A DNA stretch of 64,000 nucleotides from Alkaliflexus imshenetskii DSM 15055 (GCF_000517065.1 NZ_KI912105.1:2941684-3005683), one strand, 5' to 3'; shown: positions 36,108-43,472, counted from the first letter of the stretch. Numbers and translations: made by a program. The notes: generated by a model from the letters alone, not told the origin.

Positions 36108-36190
36108 TGGGGGGAGGAGGATTCGAACCTCCGAAGTCGTAAGACAACAGATTTACAGTCTGCCCCAGTTGGCCGCTTTGGTATCCCCCC
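36108..36190 (-). tRNA. tRNA-Tyr (anticodon GUA)
   Basis: 83 nt on the minus strand. Acceptor GGGGGGA pairs with TCCCCCC, followed by discriminator A; the anticodon loop reads CTGTAAA with GTA in the middle; the extended variable arm (class II, as expected for bacterial tRNA-Tyr) and the T arm GGAGG-TTCGAAT-CCTCC are clear. CCA is not encoded. Last gene of the stable-RNA unit, 45 nt after tRNA-Thr. Confidence 0.96.
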
Positions 36191-36235
36191 AAAATCTGTT
36201 TGTCAATAAAATTATGGTTGCTTACACAACCTGAG

Positions 36236-36309
36236 AGCCAATGGAGGGATTCGAACCCCCGACCCGCTGATTACAAATCAGCTGCTCTGGCCAACTGAGC
36301 TACATTGGC
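36236..36309 (-). tRNA. tRNA-Thr (anticodon UGU)
   Basis: 74 nt on the minus strand. Acceptor GCCAATG pairs with CATTGGC, discriminator T; anticodon stem CTGAT/ATCAG encloses TTGTAA with TGT; T arm has GTTCGAATC. No encoded CCA. Its 5' end begins only one or two nt after the 3' end of the SRP RNA upstream. Confidence 0.96.
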
Positions 36310-36310
36310 A

Positions 36311-36410
36311 GGTGGGTAAGTGCACTACATCGCACCGCTTCAACCGCCTACCCTTGCTGCCGTCAGACCCTGGGGGAGTTCAGCAGGAGCTGGTCGTATA
36401 GGACTTACCC
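36311..36410 (-). ncRNA. ffs: Small signal recognition particle RNA (4.5S type)
   Basis: About 100 nt, minus strand. The ends pair (GGGTAAG at 36410-36404 with CTTACCC at 36320-36314). In the middle CCCAGGGTCTGACGGCAGCA followed by AGGGTAGG is the conserved SRP domain IV loop region with its tetraloop and asymmetric internal loop. The RNA binds Ffh and targets nascent membrane proteins. A promoter with both elements lies just upstream (36416-36445), placing the start near 36410. Exact ends are estimated within a few nucleotides. Confidence 0.88.
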
Positions 36411-36415
36411 GGCGA

Positions 36416-36445
36416 CAAAAGTATAAAATTCTACTTTCACAGCAA
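36416..36445 (-). promoter_or_regulatory. Promoter of the SRP RNA unit (-33 TTG, 19 nt, -7 TACTTTTG)
   Basis: Minus strand: TTG at 36445-36443, spacer of 19 nt, then TACTTTTG at 36423-36416. Both elements and spacing match the Bacteroidota sigma-factor consensus (TTTG or TTG / TAnnTTTG). The predicted start lies 5-7 nt further on, at the first stem nucleotide of the SRP RNA. Confidence 0.75.
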
Positions 36446-36720
36446 GGTTTTCGAGTGTTTTTTTTTGATTTTTTTTGATTGGTTATTTCATCTGACGCAT
36501 TTCCAGATATTTATGTTGCTCCAAAATATTGCTGTGTGGTACTGTTTTATCGCAGTTTGAATTTTGGGAGTGCCTCGCTTGGTGTTTTGGTCGTATTATG
36601 GCATAGTAATTCTGTTTGGCATGCAAACGGATTACAAGCTTTTTTCGCATGTTTGATAACATTTCGGGATGTGCGTATGGATTTATACAATAGTATTGAT
36701 ATTTTTGAAATGAAATAAAT
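36446..36720. other. Spacer between stable-RNA promoter and DUF4199 gene
   Basis: About 275 nt with two poly-T runs near 36460-36477. A plus-strand frame at 36479-36718 shows no known family, so no gene is called. The promoter of the downstream plus-strand operon should be here, but no confident match was found. Confidence 0.4.
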
Positions 36721-37275
36721 ATGATGTTAGTTATGAACGAGAATCGCGGTTCTAAAATTCAATACATTTTATCGAGCGGAGCAAAACTGGGTATCGCTCA
36801 GACAGTTCTGTTGCTGTTGTTATACTTAACAGGCACAATGTTTAAATCGGGTCTGTCAGCTATTAGCTGGCTAATCTACGCAGCAGTGATATATTATACC
36901 CTTAAAATTTACCGTGACAGGTTTATGGATGGGTATGTAACCTATTGGAAGGGGGTAGGGTTTGGCACCCGTATTTCAATGTGGTCGGGCGTGATTGTAG
37001 GCTTCTTCTATTTTTTAATGATAAAGGTTTTTGACCCTTCAATGGCGGATTCGATGATTGCTGAAGCCGAAGAAGCTTATCTGGCAATGGGACTTTCCGA
37101 AACTTATGTGGAGTCGATGCAAGATGCCATACAACGTGCAGCCAACCCGTGGGTGCTGTTTTTTTCATCGATACTCAATGGGCTGTTATATGGTTTTATA
37201 GTATCATTGATTGTATCCATTTTTACCAAACGGAAAGGTGATCCCTTTCAAGAAGCTATGAAAGATGTATCATAA
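36721..37275 (+). CDS. DUF4199 family inner-membrane protein
   Basis: 184 residues; ATGs at 36721, 36724 and 36733 are possible starts. Four hydrophobic segments are seen: IAQTVLLLLLYLTGTMF, AISWLIYAAVIYYTLKIY, MWSGVIVGFFYFLMIKVF and WVLFFSSILNGLLYGFIVSLIVSIF, separated by the family's YKDRFMDGYVTYWKGVGFG-like loop and an amphipathic acidic region (SMIAEAEEAYLAMGLSE). DUF4199 is almost confined to Bacteroidota and has no known role. It overlaps the following GT2 gene by 11 nt; this pairing is frequent in the phylum and hints at a shared role in lipid-linked sugar chemistry. Confidence 0.85.
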   Translation: MMLVMNENRGSKIQYILSSGAKLGIAQTVLLLLLYLTGTMFKSGLSAISWLIYAAVIYYTLKIYRDRFMDGYVTYWKGVGFGTRISMWSGVIVGFFYFLMIKVFDPSMADSMIAEAEEAYLAMGLSETYVESMQDAIQRAANPWVLFFSSILNGLLYGFIVSLIVSIFTKRKGDPFQEAMKDVS

Positions 37276-38257
37276 CTCTGCAGAACTTGAGCTTTCATTG
37301 GTTATTCCGTTATACAACGAGGAGGAATCACTTCCTGAGCTTGTAGATTGGATATGCAGGGTGGTTCGCCCTGTTACGTCGGAATTTGAAATTGTGCTGG
37401 TCGACGATGGAAGTAAGGATAAATCATGGGATGTGATTCAACAACTCAGTGTTGATTATCCTGAAGTAAAAGGGCTGCGTTTCCGTCGAAATTACGGAAA
37501 GTCAGCCGCCTTGCATTGTGGGTTTAGCGAGGCAAGGGGTAAAGTTGTGATTACTCTGGATGCCGACTTGCAGGATAGTCCGGATGAGATACCCGAACTC
37601 AGGCGTATGATTTTGGAAGATGGCTATCATTTGGTAAGCGGATGGAAGAAAAAACGATACGACCCGCTCGGAAAAACCATTCCAAGTAAATTGTTTAACC
37701 TCACGGCACGTCTGGTTTCAGGTATTAAACTGCACGATTTTAATTGTGGTTTAAAGGCTTATCGCAAGGAGGTTACTGACAGCATAGAAGTGTATGGTGA
37801 AATGCACCGTTATATACCTATTCTGGCACAGCGTGCCGGCTTTGGTCGTATTGGCGAAAAGGTGGTGCATCATCGTGAACGAAAATATGGTGTGACCAAA
37901 TTTGGCATTGAAAGGTTTGTCAAAGGATTTTTGGACTTATTATCTGTGATGTTCATCTCTAAGTTTGGGAATAGACCAATGCACTTGTTTGGTTCGCTTG
38001 GCACACTCACCTTTGTGGTAGGTTTTTTCTCTGCACTCTGGCTGGGGGTTCGTAAACTTTGGTTTGTCTATCATGGGATTCAAGCGCCTTTGCTTACCGA
38101 TAGCCCGTACTTTTTTATAAGTCTGGTTTCCATGATTCTTGGAACGCAGTTGTTTATGACCGGTTTTATTGCCGAACTTGTTTCGCGTATGCGCCCGGAT
38201 CGCAATCAATATCAAATAAGAGAGAAAACAGGAGGACAAATTGATGGCATTTTATGA
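37265..38257 (+). CDS. GtrB/DPM1-like polyprenyl-phosphate glycosyltransferase (GT2)
   Basis: 330 residues. LSLVIPLYNEEESLPELVDW, VLVDDGSKDKSW, GLRFRRNYGKSAAL and ITLDADLQDSPDEIPEL (D-x-D near residue 98) are the standard GT2 block of the dolichol-phosphate-mannose-synthase type, followed by HDFNCGLKAYR and MHRYIPILA. Two C-terminal membrane segments (LFGSLGTLTFVVGFFSALWLGV and YFFISLVSMILGTQLFMTGFIAELV) give the GtrB topology. It should transfer a hexose from a nucleotide donor to undecaprenyl phosphate at the inner membrane. Coupled to DUF4199 upstream (11-nt overlap) and the methyltransferase downstream (14-nt overlap). Confidence 0.92.
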   Translation: MYHNSAELELSLVIPLYNEEESLPELVDWICRVVRPVTSEFEIVLVDDGSKDKSWDVIQQLSVDYPEVKGLRFRRNYGKSAALHCGFSEARGKVVITLDADLQDSPDEIPELRRMILEDGYHLVSGWKKKRYDPLGKTIPSKLFNLTARLVSGIKLHDFNCGLKAYRKEVTDSIEVYGEMHRYIPILAQRAGFGRIGEKVVHHRERKYGVTKFGIERFVKGFLDLLSVMFISKFGNRPMHLFGSLGTLTFVVGFFSALWLGVRKLWFVYHGIQAPLLTDSPYFFISLVSMILGTQLFMTGFIAELVSRMRPDRNQYQIREKTGGQIDGIL

Positions 38258-38975
38258 GAGTATAGCACCGTGGTATGATTTTATTTTTCCGGTTTCGCCC
38301 GTACAAGGCGAATTTATAAAAAATCAGACCGACGGGGTAAACGGAAAGCACCTGCTCGATGTGGGTTGCGGAACCGGTAATCTGGCATTGTCACTTGCTT
38401 CTCAGGGAGCCATTGTTACCGGCATCGATTTGGATAAACAGATGCTTGAGATGGGCGCTCATAAAGCCACTGATTACTCAGGTGTCAGTTTCCAACAAGT
38501 CAACATGCTCGAAGTAGCCAAGTGTTTTGCGCCGCATTCGTTTGATGGGGTAGCCTGTTTTGGCAACACATTGGTGCATCTGCAAAAGCCCGGACAAATT
38601 CTCTCTTTCTTCAATCAATGCGCCGGGGTTCTAAAGCCTTGGGGCAGCTTGTTGCTTCAAGTTATCAATTATGATTACGTGCTGGACAGTGGACTAGAGC
38701 GTTTGCCTCTTATCGAAAATGAACAGATACGTTTTGAGCGTTTTTATGAACTGCGAGAACAGGACGAGTTGATTAATTTCAGAACTGTTTTAACCGTAAA
38801 AGAGACCGGGGGAGAGATTCGTAACAGCGTGCCGCTACTTCCGATACGTCGTGATTTGTTGCGTGTGTTGCTCGATGAAGCTGGTTTTGGCGAGATTCAT
38901 TTCTTTGGAGGTTTCGATGGTTCGCGTCTCACAACTCAATCACTACCGCTGGTTGTTTCTGCTCGCCTCGATTAG
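38244..38975 (+). CDS. Class I SAM-dependent methyltransferase
   Basis: 243 residues from the ATG at 38244; a purine-rich AGGAGG ending 10 nt before supports this start, notable because strong Shine-Dalgarno sites are rare in Bacteroidota. HLLDVGCGTGNLALSLASQGA (motif I) near residue 37, VTGIDLDKQMLEMG (acidic end of strand 2) and FDGVACFGNTLVHLQKPGQIL are typical of the Methyltransf_25/11 group. The substrate cannot be read; its place in an operon with a GT2 and DUF4199 protein suggests a lipid, quinone or sugar target. Cytoplasmic. Confidence 0.88.
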   Translation: MAFYESIAPWYDFIFPVSPVQGEFIKNQTDGVNGKHLLDVGCGTGNLALSLASQGAIVTGIDLDKQMLEMGAHKATDYSGVSFQQVNMLEVAKCFAPHSFDGVACFGNTLVHLQKPGQILSFFNQCAGVLKPWGSLLLQVINYDYVLDSGLERLPLIENEQIRFERFYELREQDELINFRTVLTVKETGGEIRNSVPLLPIRRDLLRVLLDEAGFGEIHFFGGFDGSRLTTQSLPLVVSARLD

Positions 38976-38976
38976 G

Positions 38977-39441
38977 TCACCCATTGTATTGTTCAACAAT
39001 CATTTCAGCAACTTTTCGATCGATGGGGAAGGTGAGGTTGTCTGGCTGCATTTTTACAATGGGCATCCATCGCAAGTGCTGAGTGCTTTTTGCCTCATTA
39101 AAAATGGGAGTTTCGGATGTTGGTAGCGCCGGTAGTCCGGGTATCGATATGGTATAGTAGATGCTTATCAGCTGTGTGTTTTCGAAAAACATTGCCGGTT
39201 GAAAATAGTCGGTGGTGTAAAAGTGTTGCAATATTTCAATGTGGCAGTTAAATTCCTCCAACGCTTCTCGCTTTAGGCATTCAATGGTTCCCTCTCCAAA
39301 GTGAAGCCCTCCACCAGGGAATTTCGTCATTCGTATCCCATTAAAAATCTCATCCGACAATAGCAAATGACCATCATTTATACATATTCCGTAAACACGG
39401 ATGTTGAACCTGGGAGATTGATTGTTATTCGGGGTTTGCAT
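38977..39441 (-). CDS. NUDIX hydrolase
   Basis: 154 residues from the ATG at 39441. A longer frame opens with GTG at 39525, but that extra part contains a terminator-like hairpin and a T-run and sits almost on the putative -7 element, so it is unlikely to be translated. The Nudix box is GGGLHFGEGTIECLKREALEEFNC (about residues 43-66), with the G-x5-E-x7-RE-x2-EE-x-G pattern intact apart from the last Gly. The rest (FNIRVYGICINDGHLLLSDE) is a normal Nudix start. It hydrolyses a nucleoside-diphosphate-linked compound; target unknown. It converges with the methyltransferase gene with 1 nt between stops. Confidence 0.88.
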   Translation of the reverse strand: MQTPNNNQSPRFNIRVYGICINDGHLLLSDEIFNGIRMTKFPGGGLHFGEGTIECLKREALEEFNCHIEILQHFYTTDYFQPAMFFENTQLISIYYTISIPGLPALPTSETPIFNEAKSTQHLRWMPIVKMQPDNLTFPIDRKVAEMIVEQYNG

Positions 39442-39453
39442 TGATATATCAAG

Positions 39454-39523
39454 TAAAAAAAGAGGAAGCCGGCACCAGATTAGTTTGTAAACCGTGAGAA
39501 AGAAATTAGTTGGTTCCGGCTTC
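39454..39523 (-). terminator. Terminator-like hairpin between miaA and the NUDIX gene
   Basis: On the minus strand GAAGCCGG (39523-39516) plus ACCA after one mismatch pairs with the reverse arm ending CCGGCTTC (39472-39465), with a loop of about 42 nt, followed by a run of seven Ts. It lies 12 nt before the NUDIX ATG. It could end miaA transcription or act as an attenuator in the NUDIX leader. Confidence 0.6.
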
Positions 39524-39533
39524 ACTCATTAAA

Positions 39534-39541
39534 CAAAGATA
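39534..39541 (-). promoter_or_regulatory. Putative -7 promoter element of the NUDIX gene
   Basis: Minus-strand TATCTTTG, a perfect TAnnTTTG. A start a few nt downstream would give a leader of about 85 nt to the ATG at 39441 and place the hairpin in the leader. No -33 element at the expected spacing. Confidence 0.45.
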
Positions 39542-39676
39542 GTTGTTTTTGAGTATCTGTTTACTTTACTTTTTGGGTTTAATGATGCTTAATATTAAAA
39601 CCTCATTAAATTCTCAGTAATAATTGTAAAGTGTTTAATTTTTGTCTTGCCGATACAATTTCTGGGTTAAATCCAT

Positions 39677-40585
39677 TCAATAGCCTGACAAATGGTTTCT
39701 GATAATTTCTGAAATTTTAGTGGTGTCTTCGGGATGAAACCATTGCATTTGCTCGTCGCGTCTGAACCATGAAAGTTGTTTTTTGGCGTAATGTCTGGAG
39801 TTGCGTTGAATAAGCTCTACGGCTTTTTCCATACTGTGATGGCCGTTAAAGCAGGCGAACAGTTCTTTGAAGCCAACGGTGTTTAGAGCATTAAGATTTT
39901 GATGGTCGACAAGTTGTTGGGCTTCGGATTCGAGTCCGTCGTCCATCATTTGCAGAACACGACGGTTTATTCTGTTGTATAGCTCATTCCGCTCCATGTT
40001 AAGACCAATCTTAAGAATGTCAAATGGCCGTTCCTTTTTTGTTTTGGTACGAAGCGATGAGTAGGGTTTGCCTGTCATCAGACATATTTCAACCGCATGG
40101 ATAACTCTCTTGGGATTTTTCAGGTCAACCTGCTCGTAAAAAACAGGGTCGAGAAGTTTTAGCTGTAGACGAATGGCATCAAGTCCTTCATTTTCGAGCC
40201 TTTCCATGAGGTCGTTACGTAATTGTGGATCCACAGTAGGCAAGTCGTCCACGCCGTTGCAGAATACATCAATATACATCATGGAGCCACCAACCATGAA
40301 CACGATGTCATATCGGTTAAACAATTCAGCAGCAATACTCAGGGCATCTTGTTCAAACTCCCAGGCACTGTAATAATCGAATATTGATTTAGTACCAATC
40401 AGGTAATGTGGTACAAGGCTTTGTTCTTCTGCAGTTGGCGCTGCCGTACCAATGGGTATTTCCTTGTAAACCTGTCTGGAATCGGCTGAGATGATACTGC
40501 TGTTAAATTGTTGTGCCAGATGAATCCCCGTCCGCGTTTTGCCAATCCCGGTGGGACCGGCAATCACCACCATCAGTTTCGACAT
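39677..40585 (-). CDS. miaA: tRNA dimethylallyltransferase
   Basis: 302 residues. VVIAGPTGIGKTRTGIHLAQ is the P-loop; SADSRQVYKEIPIGTA holds the tRNA/substrate Asp; HYLIGTKSIFDYYSAWEFEQDA, GGSMMYIDVFCNGVDDLP and KNPKRVIHAVEI are the usual later motifs, and the C-terminal HYAKKQLSWFRRDEQMQWF closes the family. It prenylates A37 of tRNAs that read UNN codons. It is downstream of a pRiA4b-ORF3-like gene with a 5-nt gap, so they form an operon. Its start is a clean ATG. Confidence 0.96.
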   Translation of the reverse strand: MSKLMVVIAGPTGIGKTRTGIHLAQQFNSSIISADSRQVYKEIPIGTAAPTAEEQSLVPHYLIGTKSIFDYYSAWEFEQDALSIAAELFNRYDIVFMVGGSMMYIDVFCNGVDDLPTVDPQLRNDLMERLENEGLDAIRLQLKLLDPVFYEQVDLKNPKRVIHAVEICLMTGKPYSSLRTKTKKERPFDILKIGLNMERNELYNRINRRVLQMMDDGLESEAQQLVDHQNLNALNTVGFKELFACFNGHHSMEKAVELIQRNSRHYAKKQLSWFRRDEQMQWFHPEDTTKISEIIRNHLSGY

Positions 40586-40590
40586 TTTTT

Positions 40591-41124
40591 CTAATAGTAA
40601 TTGTCCGGATCCAGATCTTCGTCGGAGTATTGATCCGGAAATTCATCGTCCGTATTGTAAAAATCGTCTAATTCATCGTTATAGAGCTCTTCCTCCTCAA
40701 ATGAGTCTAGGCTGAAACCTTCTTCCAGGAACTGCTGAGGCGGTGTACCTTCCTGTCGGGTGCAAACAGGTTGTTTGAGTGAGCCCTCGTCAATTTGTGT
40801 AAGTTCCATGAAGAGAACTCTTTCGGCAAAAAGGTCGAATGCATAAAGCAATCTTTGTTTTTTGTCACGCACAAGGTCTTCAAGCGCTACTTTGTCCATA
40901 ACCAAACAGCCGCTCGCCTCCTCCATCATGTCTATCAGCGTGATTTCCTGCTCCTTATTCCATTCGTCATCTGTCACGAAGAATGACGCCATTTGGGTGT
41001 TGTCATAATCGAGACGTTGCTGTATAAAGTTGTGCAGATCAAGAAACCGGGAGCCACTATCGATGGCTATATCTATCAAGAAATCATCTGATTCGTTACT
41101 TATGGCTCTGAAAAAATAGATCAT
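40591..41124 (-). CDS. pRiA4b ORF-3-like / IS1096 passenger-like domain protein
   Basis: 177 residues. IYFFRAISNESDDFLIDIAI at the N-terminus, LDLHNFIQQRLDYDNTQMASFFVTDDEWNKEQEI and the central KQRLLYAFDLFAERVLFMELTQI match the pattern of the plasmid pRiA4b ORF-3 family. The last 50 residues are extremely acidic (EEEELYNDELDDFYNTDDEF and onward), probably disordered. The name comes from a plasmid and an insertion-sequence passenger gene, but nothing mobile is seen here; it precedes miaA by 5 nt and looks like a resident gene. Function is unknown; RNA or partner-protein binding is a guess. Confidence 0.75.
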   Translation of the reverse strand: MIYFFRAISNESDDFLIDIAIDSGSRFLDLHNFIQQRLDYDNTQMASFFVTDDEWNKEQEITLIDMMEEASGCLVMDKVALEDLVRDKKQRLLYAFDLFAERVLFMELTQIDEGSLKQPVCTRQEGTPPQQFLEEGFSLDSFEEEELYNDELDDFYNTDDEFPDQYSDEDLDPDNYY

Positions 41125-41147
41125 AAAAAATGAAATGTTTATGCTTG

Positions 41148-41155
41148 CAAAGATA
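41148..41155 (-). promoter_or_regulatory. Putative -7 promoter element of the pRiA4b-ORF3-like/miaA operon
   Basis: Minus-strand TATCTTTG, a perfect TAnnTTTG, ending 23 nt before the ATG at 41124. No -33 match at the expected spacing. Confidence 0.5.
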
Positions 41156-41221
41156 ATACTTATATAATGGTGCTATTGGTATATTTGTTCAATAACGATA
41201 TAAAATGGTCGAAAGTTTCGT

Positions 41222-41253
41222 TTTGTTGTTGAAAAATAATAAAGTTAGATTTG
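41222..41253 (+). promoter_or_regulatory. Promoter of the Omp85-type barrel gene (-33 TTTG, 20 nt, -7 TAGATTTG)
   Basis: TTTG at 41222-41225, 20-nt spacer, TAGATTTG at 41246-41253: a full match to the Bacteroidota consensus in both boxes and spacing. The ATG at 41289 lies 35 nt downstream. Confidence 0.75.
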
Positions 41254-41288
41254 TTGATTCTATAAGGTGTTTTGTTTTGAATTGATTT

Positions 41289-42428
41289 ATGAAGTTTTGT
41301 AGCAGATTGGTTTTGCTGTGGGCTTGCTTGCTGCCATTTGTTTCTCTGTTTTCCCTCACCCCCGAAAACAACAGAGATTCTCTTGGTTTGTTTGACCGTA
41401 CAGCGCAATTTGGTGAACAGCTAATAGACCTTCTTACTTATGAGGGAGAAAAAGGGGTTTTCGTGATTTACCCGGCCGGAGGGTACTCTTCACGAACAGG
41501 GCTGGAGTTTGGTTTGATGCCTGTTTTCAGTTGGCATGCTTCGGAGAACACTGATGGGTTCGTGAGCTCGCTGCTGGGAACTATTCAGTTTTCGACCAAC
41601 GGGATGTTAGAATTGCGAAGTGAGCTGGATTGGTATCAGGGTGCCGAATGGCAGATTCAGGCCGGGTTGGGTTATCAGCGGGTGAATGATCGTTTCTGGG
41701 GCATCTATGATGCTGATGGCAATGGTGATGGTGTTAGTTATATTTCCAGACGCACGGCCGGCTCGATGCGTTTCATGCGTCAGCTTGGTGGAAAATTCTA
41801 TGCCGGGATGCTGTTTCGTGGTGATGGGTTCTCTTTCAGTGGACTTTTAGATGATGATGATTATGATATGGCCAAAGGTTATTCCATTGGAGGTGGGCCG
41901 GTGCTGCTGTTCGATAGTCGCAATCATGTGTTTTATCCGCAGCAAGGCTATTTTGTCACGGCTCAAATGACGCGGTTTGGAGTTTTGTCGGCAGGCGATT
42001 TTCAGTTTAACACCTATATGGTTGATGCACGAAAATACTTTTCTTTAGGCGTGAATGTTTTGGCCATGCAGGCATTGTGGATGTTTGCTGAGGGACATGA
42101 GGTTCCTGCATTCATGATGCCTACATTGGGAGGTAAGAGTGGACTTCGGGGCATTGGACATTCGCAACGGGTGATGCATAATGGCATCTCTGTTTTGAGA
42201 GGCGAATTGCGCATGCCGTTATGGTGGCGCTTTGGATGTGTGGCTTTTGGCGAACTAGGACATGCTGGCGTTAATCCATCGCCTGATTTAAATCATTTGA
42301 TAGGTTCCTATGGCGGAGGATTGCGCTTCCGAATTCTGCCACGTGAACCTTTGCACATTCGTTTTGATGCCGCGGTCTCAACCATAGGCACAACAGGATT
42401 CTTTATCTCTCTCAAAGAAGCATTTTAG
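41289..42428 (+). CDS. Omp85/BamA-type outer-membrane beta-barrel without POTRA domains
   Basis: 379 residues. The first 21 residues (MKFCSRLVLLWACLLPFVSLF) form a signal peptide. The rest alternates as barrel strands: GVFVIYPAGGYSSRTGLEFGLMPVF, GMLELRSELDWYQGAEWQIQAGLGY, and near residue 205 GGGPVLLFDSRNHVFYPQQGYFVTAQ, the strand-pair pattern of the bacterial surface antigen (D15) domain. GKSGLRGIGHSQRV near residue 280 corresponds to the L6 (V/I)RG(F/Y) motif of Omp85 proteins. The protein ends in ISLKEAF with a terminal Phe. POTRA domains are absent, so it is the barrel-only type seen in Bacteroidota. Role unknown: transport or surface attachment of an unidentified partner. Single-gene unit. 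Confidence 0.82.
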   Translation: MKFCSRLVLLWACLLPFVSLFSLTPENNRDSLGLFDRTAQFGEQLIDLLTYEGEKGVFVIYPAGGYSSRTGLEFGLMPVFSWHASENTDGFVSSLLGTIQFSTNGMLELRSELDWYQGAEWQIQAGLGYQRVNDRFWGIYDADGNGDGVSYISRRTAGSMRFMRQLGGKFYAGMLFRGDGFSFSGLLDDDDYDMAKGYSIGGGPVLLFDSRNHVFYPQQGYFVTAQMTRFGVLSAGDFQFNTYMVDARKYFSLGVNVLAMQALWMFAEGHEVPAFMMPTLGGKSGLRGIGHSQRVMHNGISVLRGELRMPLWWRFGCVAFGELGHAGVNPSPDLNHLIGSYGGGLRFRILPREPLHIRFDAAVSTIGTTGFFISLKEAF

Positions 42429-42574
42429 GTTCCCTAAATCTCATTATTCCATTCCGATAACGGTTAAGAATGTGTTTTTCTTATTATTTAAAGATGATTG
42501 GAATAACATCCTTTTGAATGATAACATACCATCGGAGTGTGTTTTGGTTTGTGTAATTTAATCCTGTTATTTTG

Positions 42575-42605
42575 TTGTGTTTCATTTGATATCTATGTAG
42601 TTTTG
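42575..42605 (+). promoter_or_regulatory. Candidate promoter of the Rrf2 gene
   Basis: -33 TTG at 42575-42577, 20-nt spacer, -7 TAGTTTTG at 42598-42605, matching the Bacteroidota consensus. Confidence 0.5.
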
Positions 42606-42766
42606 TTTTATCCCTAGTTTTGAAATAGGATAAATGAATGGTTTTTATGTTGAGCCTGTGATTCTCAAATCAACATACAGTCCGGCTTAAGTTTACATAT
42701 TTTAATCAGATGAACGAGCCATAGGAAAGTCCTTCTCATACAGGAAAAGGTTTTGTGGGATTTTCA

Positions 42767-42782
42767 TCCCGATAAATCGGGA
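42767..42782. promoter_or_regulatory. Perfect inverted repeat upstream of the Rrf2 gene
   Basis: TCCCGAT-AA-ATCGGGA, 7-bp arms, 33 nt before the ATG at 42816. It may be an operator for the encoded regulator, an mRNA hairpin, or a copy of a dispersed phylum repeat. Confidence 0.5.
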
Positions 42783-42815
42783 CAAGTTCTGGCAATAAAA
42801 ACAAATTATAAACAG

Positions 42816-43238
42816 ATGAAATTTTCGAAACGGACACGTTATGGATTACAGTTTTTATTGCATCTCGGATTGCAGTGGCCACGTTATATACCTGTTGCAG
42901 ATGTGTGTGAAAAGGAGAATCTGCCCCAGAAGTTTTTGGAGGCTGTAGCGGCTGATTTGCGAAAGTCCGGCCTCGTAAAAGTAAAGAGAGGCGCAGGTGG
43001 CGGATATTGTTTATCGCGAAGCTTAAAAGAAATATCTTTTTTTGATGTTACTGAAGTGTTGGAGCCTGATCCGGATTCAGTTACCAATTCACCGCAGAAG
43101 TTATCTGGCAACGAAAAGGCGGTTGATTTGTTGGTAAATGAAGTTTATGCAGGTGTGAAGAGTGGTTTGAGAGATGTTTCGCTGGATAGGTTGCTGGCGC
43201 TTTATCAGAAAGACAACTCTATACTTTACTACATTTAG
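42816..43238 (+). CDS. Rrf2 family transcriptional regulator without iron-sulfur cysteines
   Basis: 140 residues from the ATG at 42816 (an upstream frame extends to 42753, but family members begin MKFSKRTRYGLQFLL). YGLQFLLHLGLQWPRYIPVADVCEKENLPQKFLEAVAADLRKSGLVKVKRGAGGGYCLSR is the winged-helix DNA-binding part with the RG-x-GGGY wing. The three Cys of IscR/NsrR-type members (spaced C-x5-7-C) are absent after this point, so it does not carry the cluster. It lies 235 nt before cysK on the same strand. The cysteine regulator CymR of Bacillus is also a cluster-free Rrf2 protein and acts together with CysK; the same role here is an inference from position. Confidence 0.88.
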   Translation: MKFSKRTRYGLQFLLHLGLQWPRYIPVADVCEKENLPQKFLEAVAADLRKSGLVKVKRGAGGGYCLSRSLKEISFFDVTEVLEPDPDSVTNSPQKLSGNEKAVDLLVNEVYAGVKSGLRDVSLDRLLALYQKDNSILYYI

Positions 43239-43472
43239 TAACTGCTTAAATTTATATTGGTTCAGCTTTTTAGATATATAGACCGATAGCTTCGATTAAA
43301 CAGAAAGTGTGATCAATCTAATCCTCTTTCTCAACTACTCTATCTGTCTAAAATCTAAAAGTCTTCGCGTCTTTAGGATGTTTTATGAATTAAACCAAAA
43401 CAGTTGCTTAGTTGATTTAGAGAAAATAATGATTTTAATAATAGTTGGTTACATAGTTAATTTATTGGTGAT

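Larger units (their letters stand above)
42429..42815. other. Leader region of the Rrf2-cysK unit
   Basis: 387 nt. Holds a candidate promoter (TTG at 42575-42577, 20-nt spacer, TAGTTTTG at 42598-42605; a second TAGTTTTG at 42615-42622) and the palindrome at 42767-42782. If the promoter is right, the leader is about 200 nt long. No gene seen. Confidence 0.5.

Noticed and set aside
36479-36718. 79-codon plus-strand frame before the DUF4199 gene
   Set aside because: No recognisable motif or coding pattern; likely promoter and leader region.
39442-39525. NUDIX N-terminal extension from a GTG
   Set aside because: The stretch holds a hairpin with T-run and begins next to the -7 element; the Nudix fold starts after the ATG at 39441.
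40591-41124. Mobile-element passenger gene
   Set aside because: No transposase, terminal repeats or target duplication; sits in an operon with miaA.
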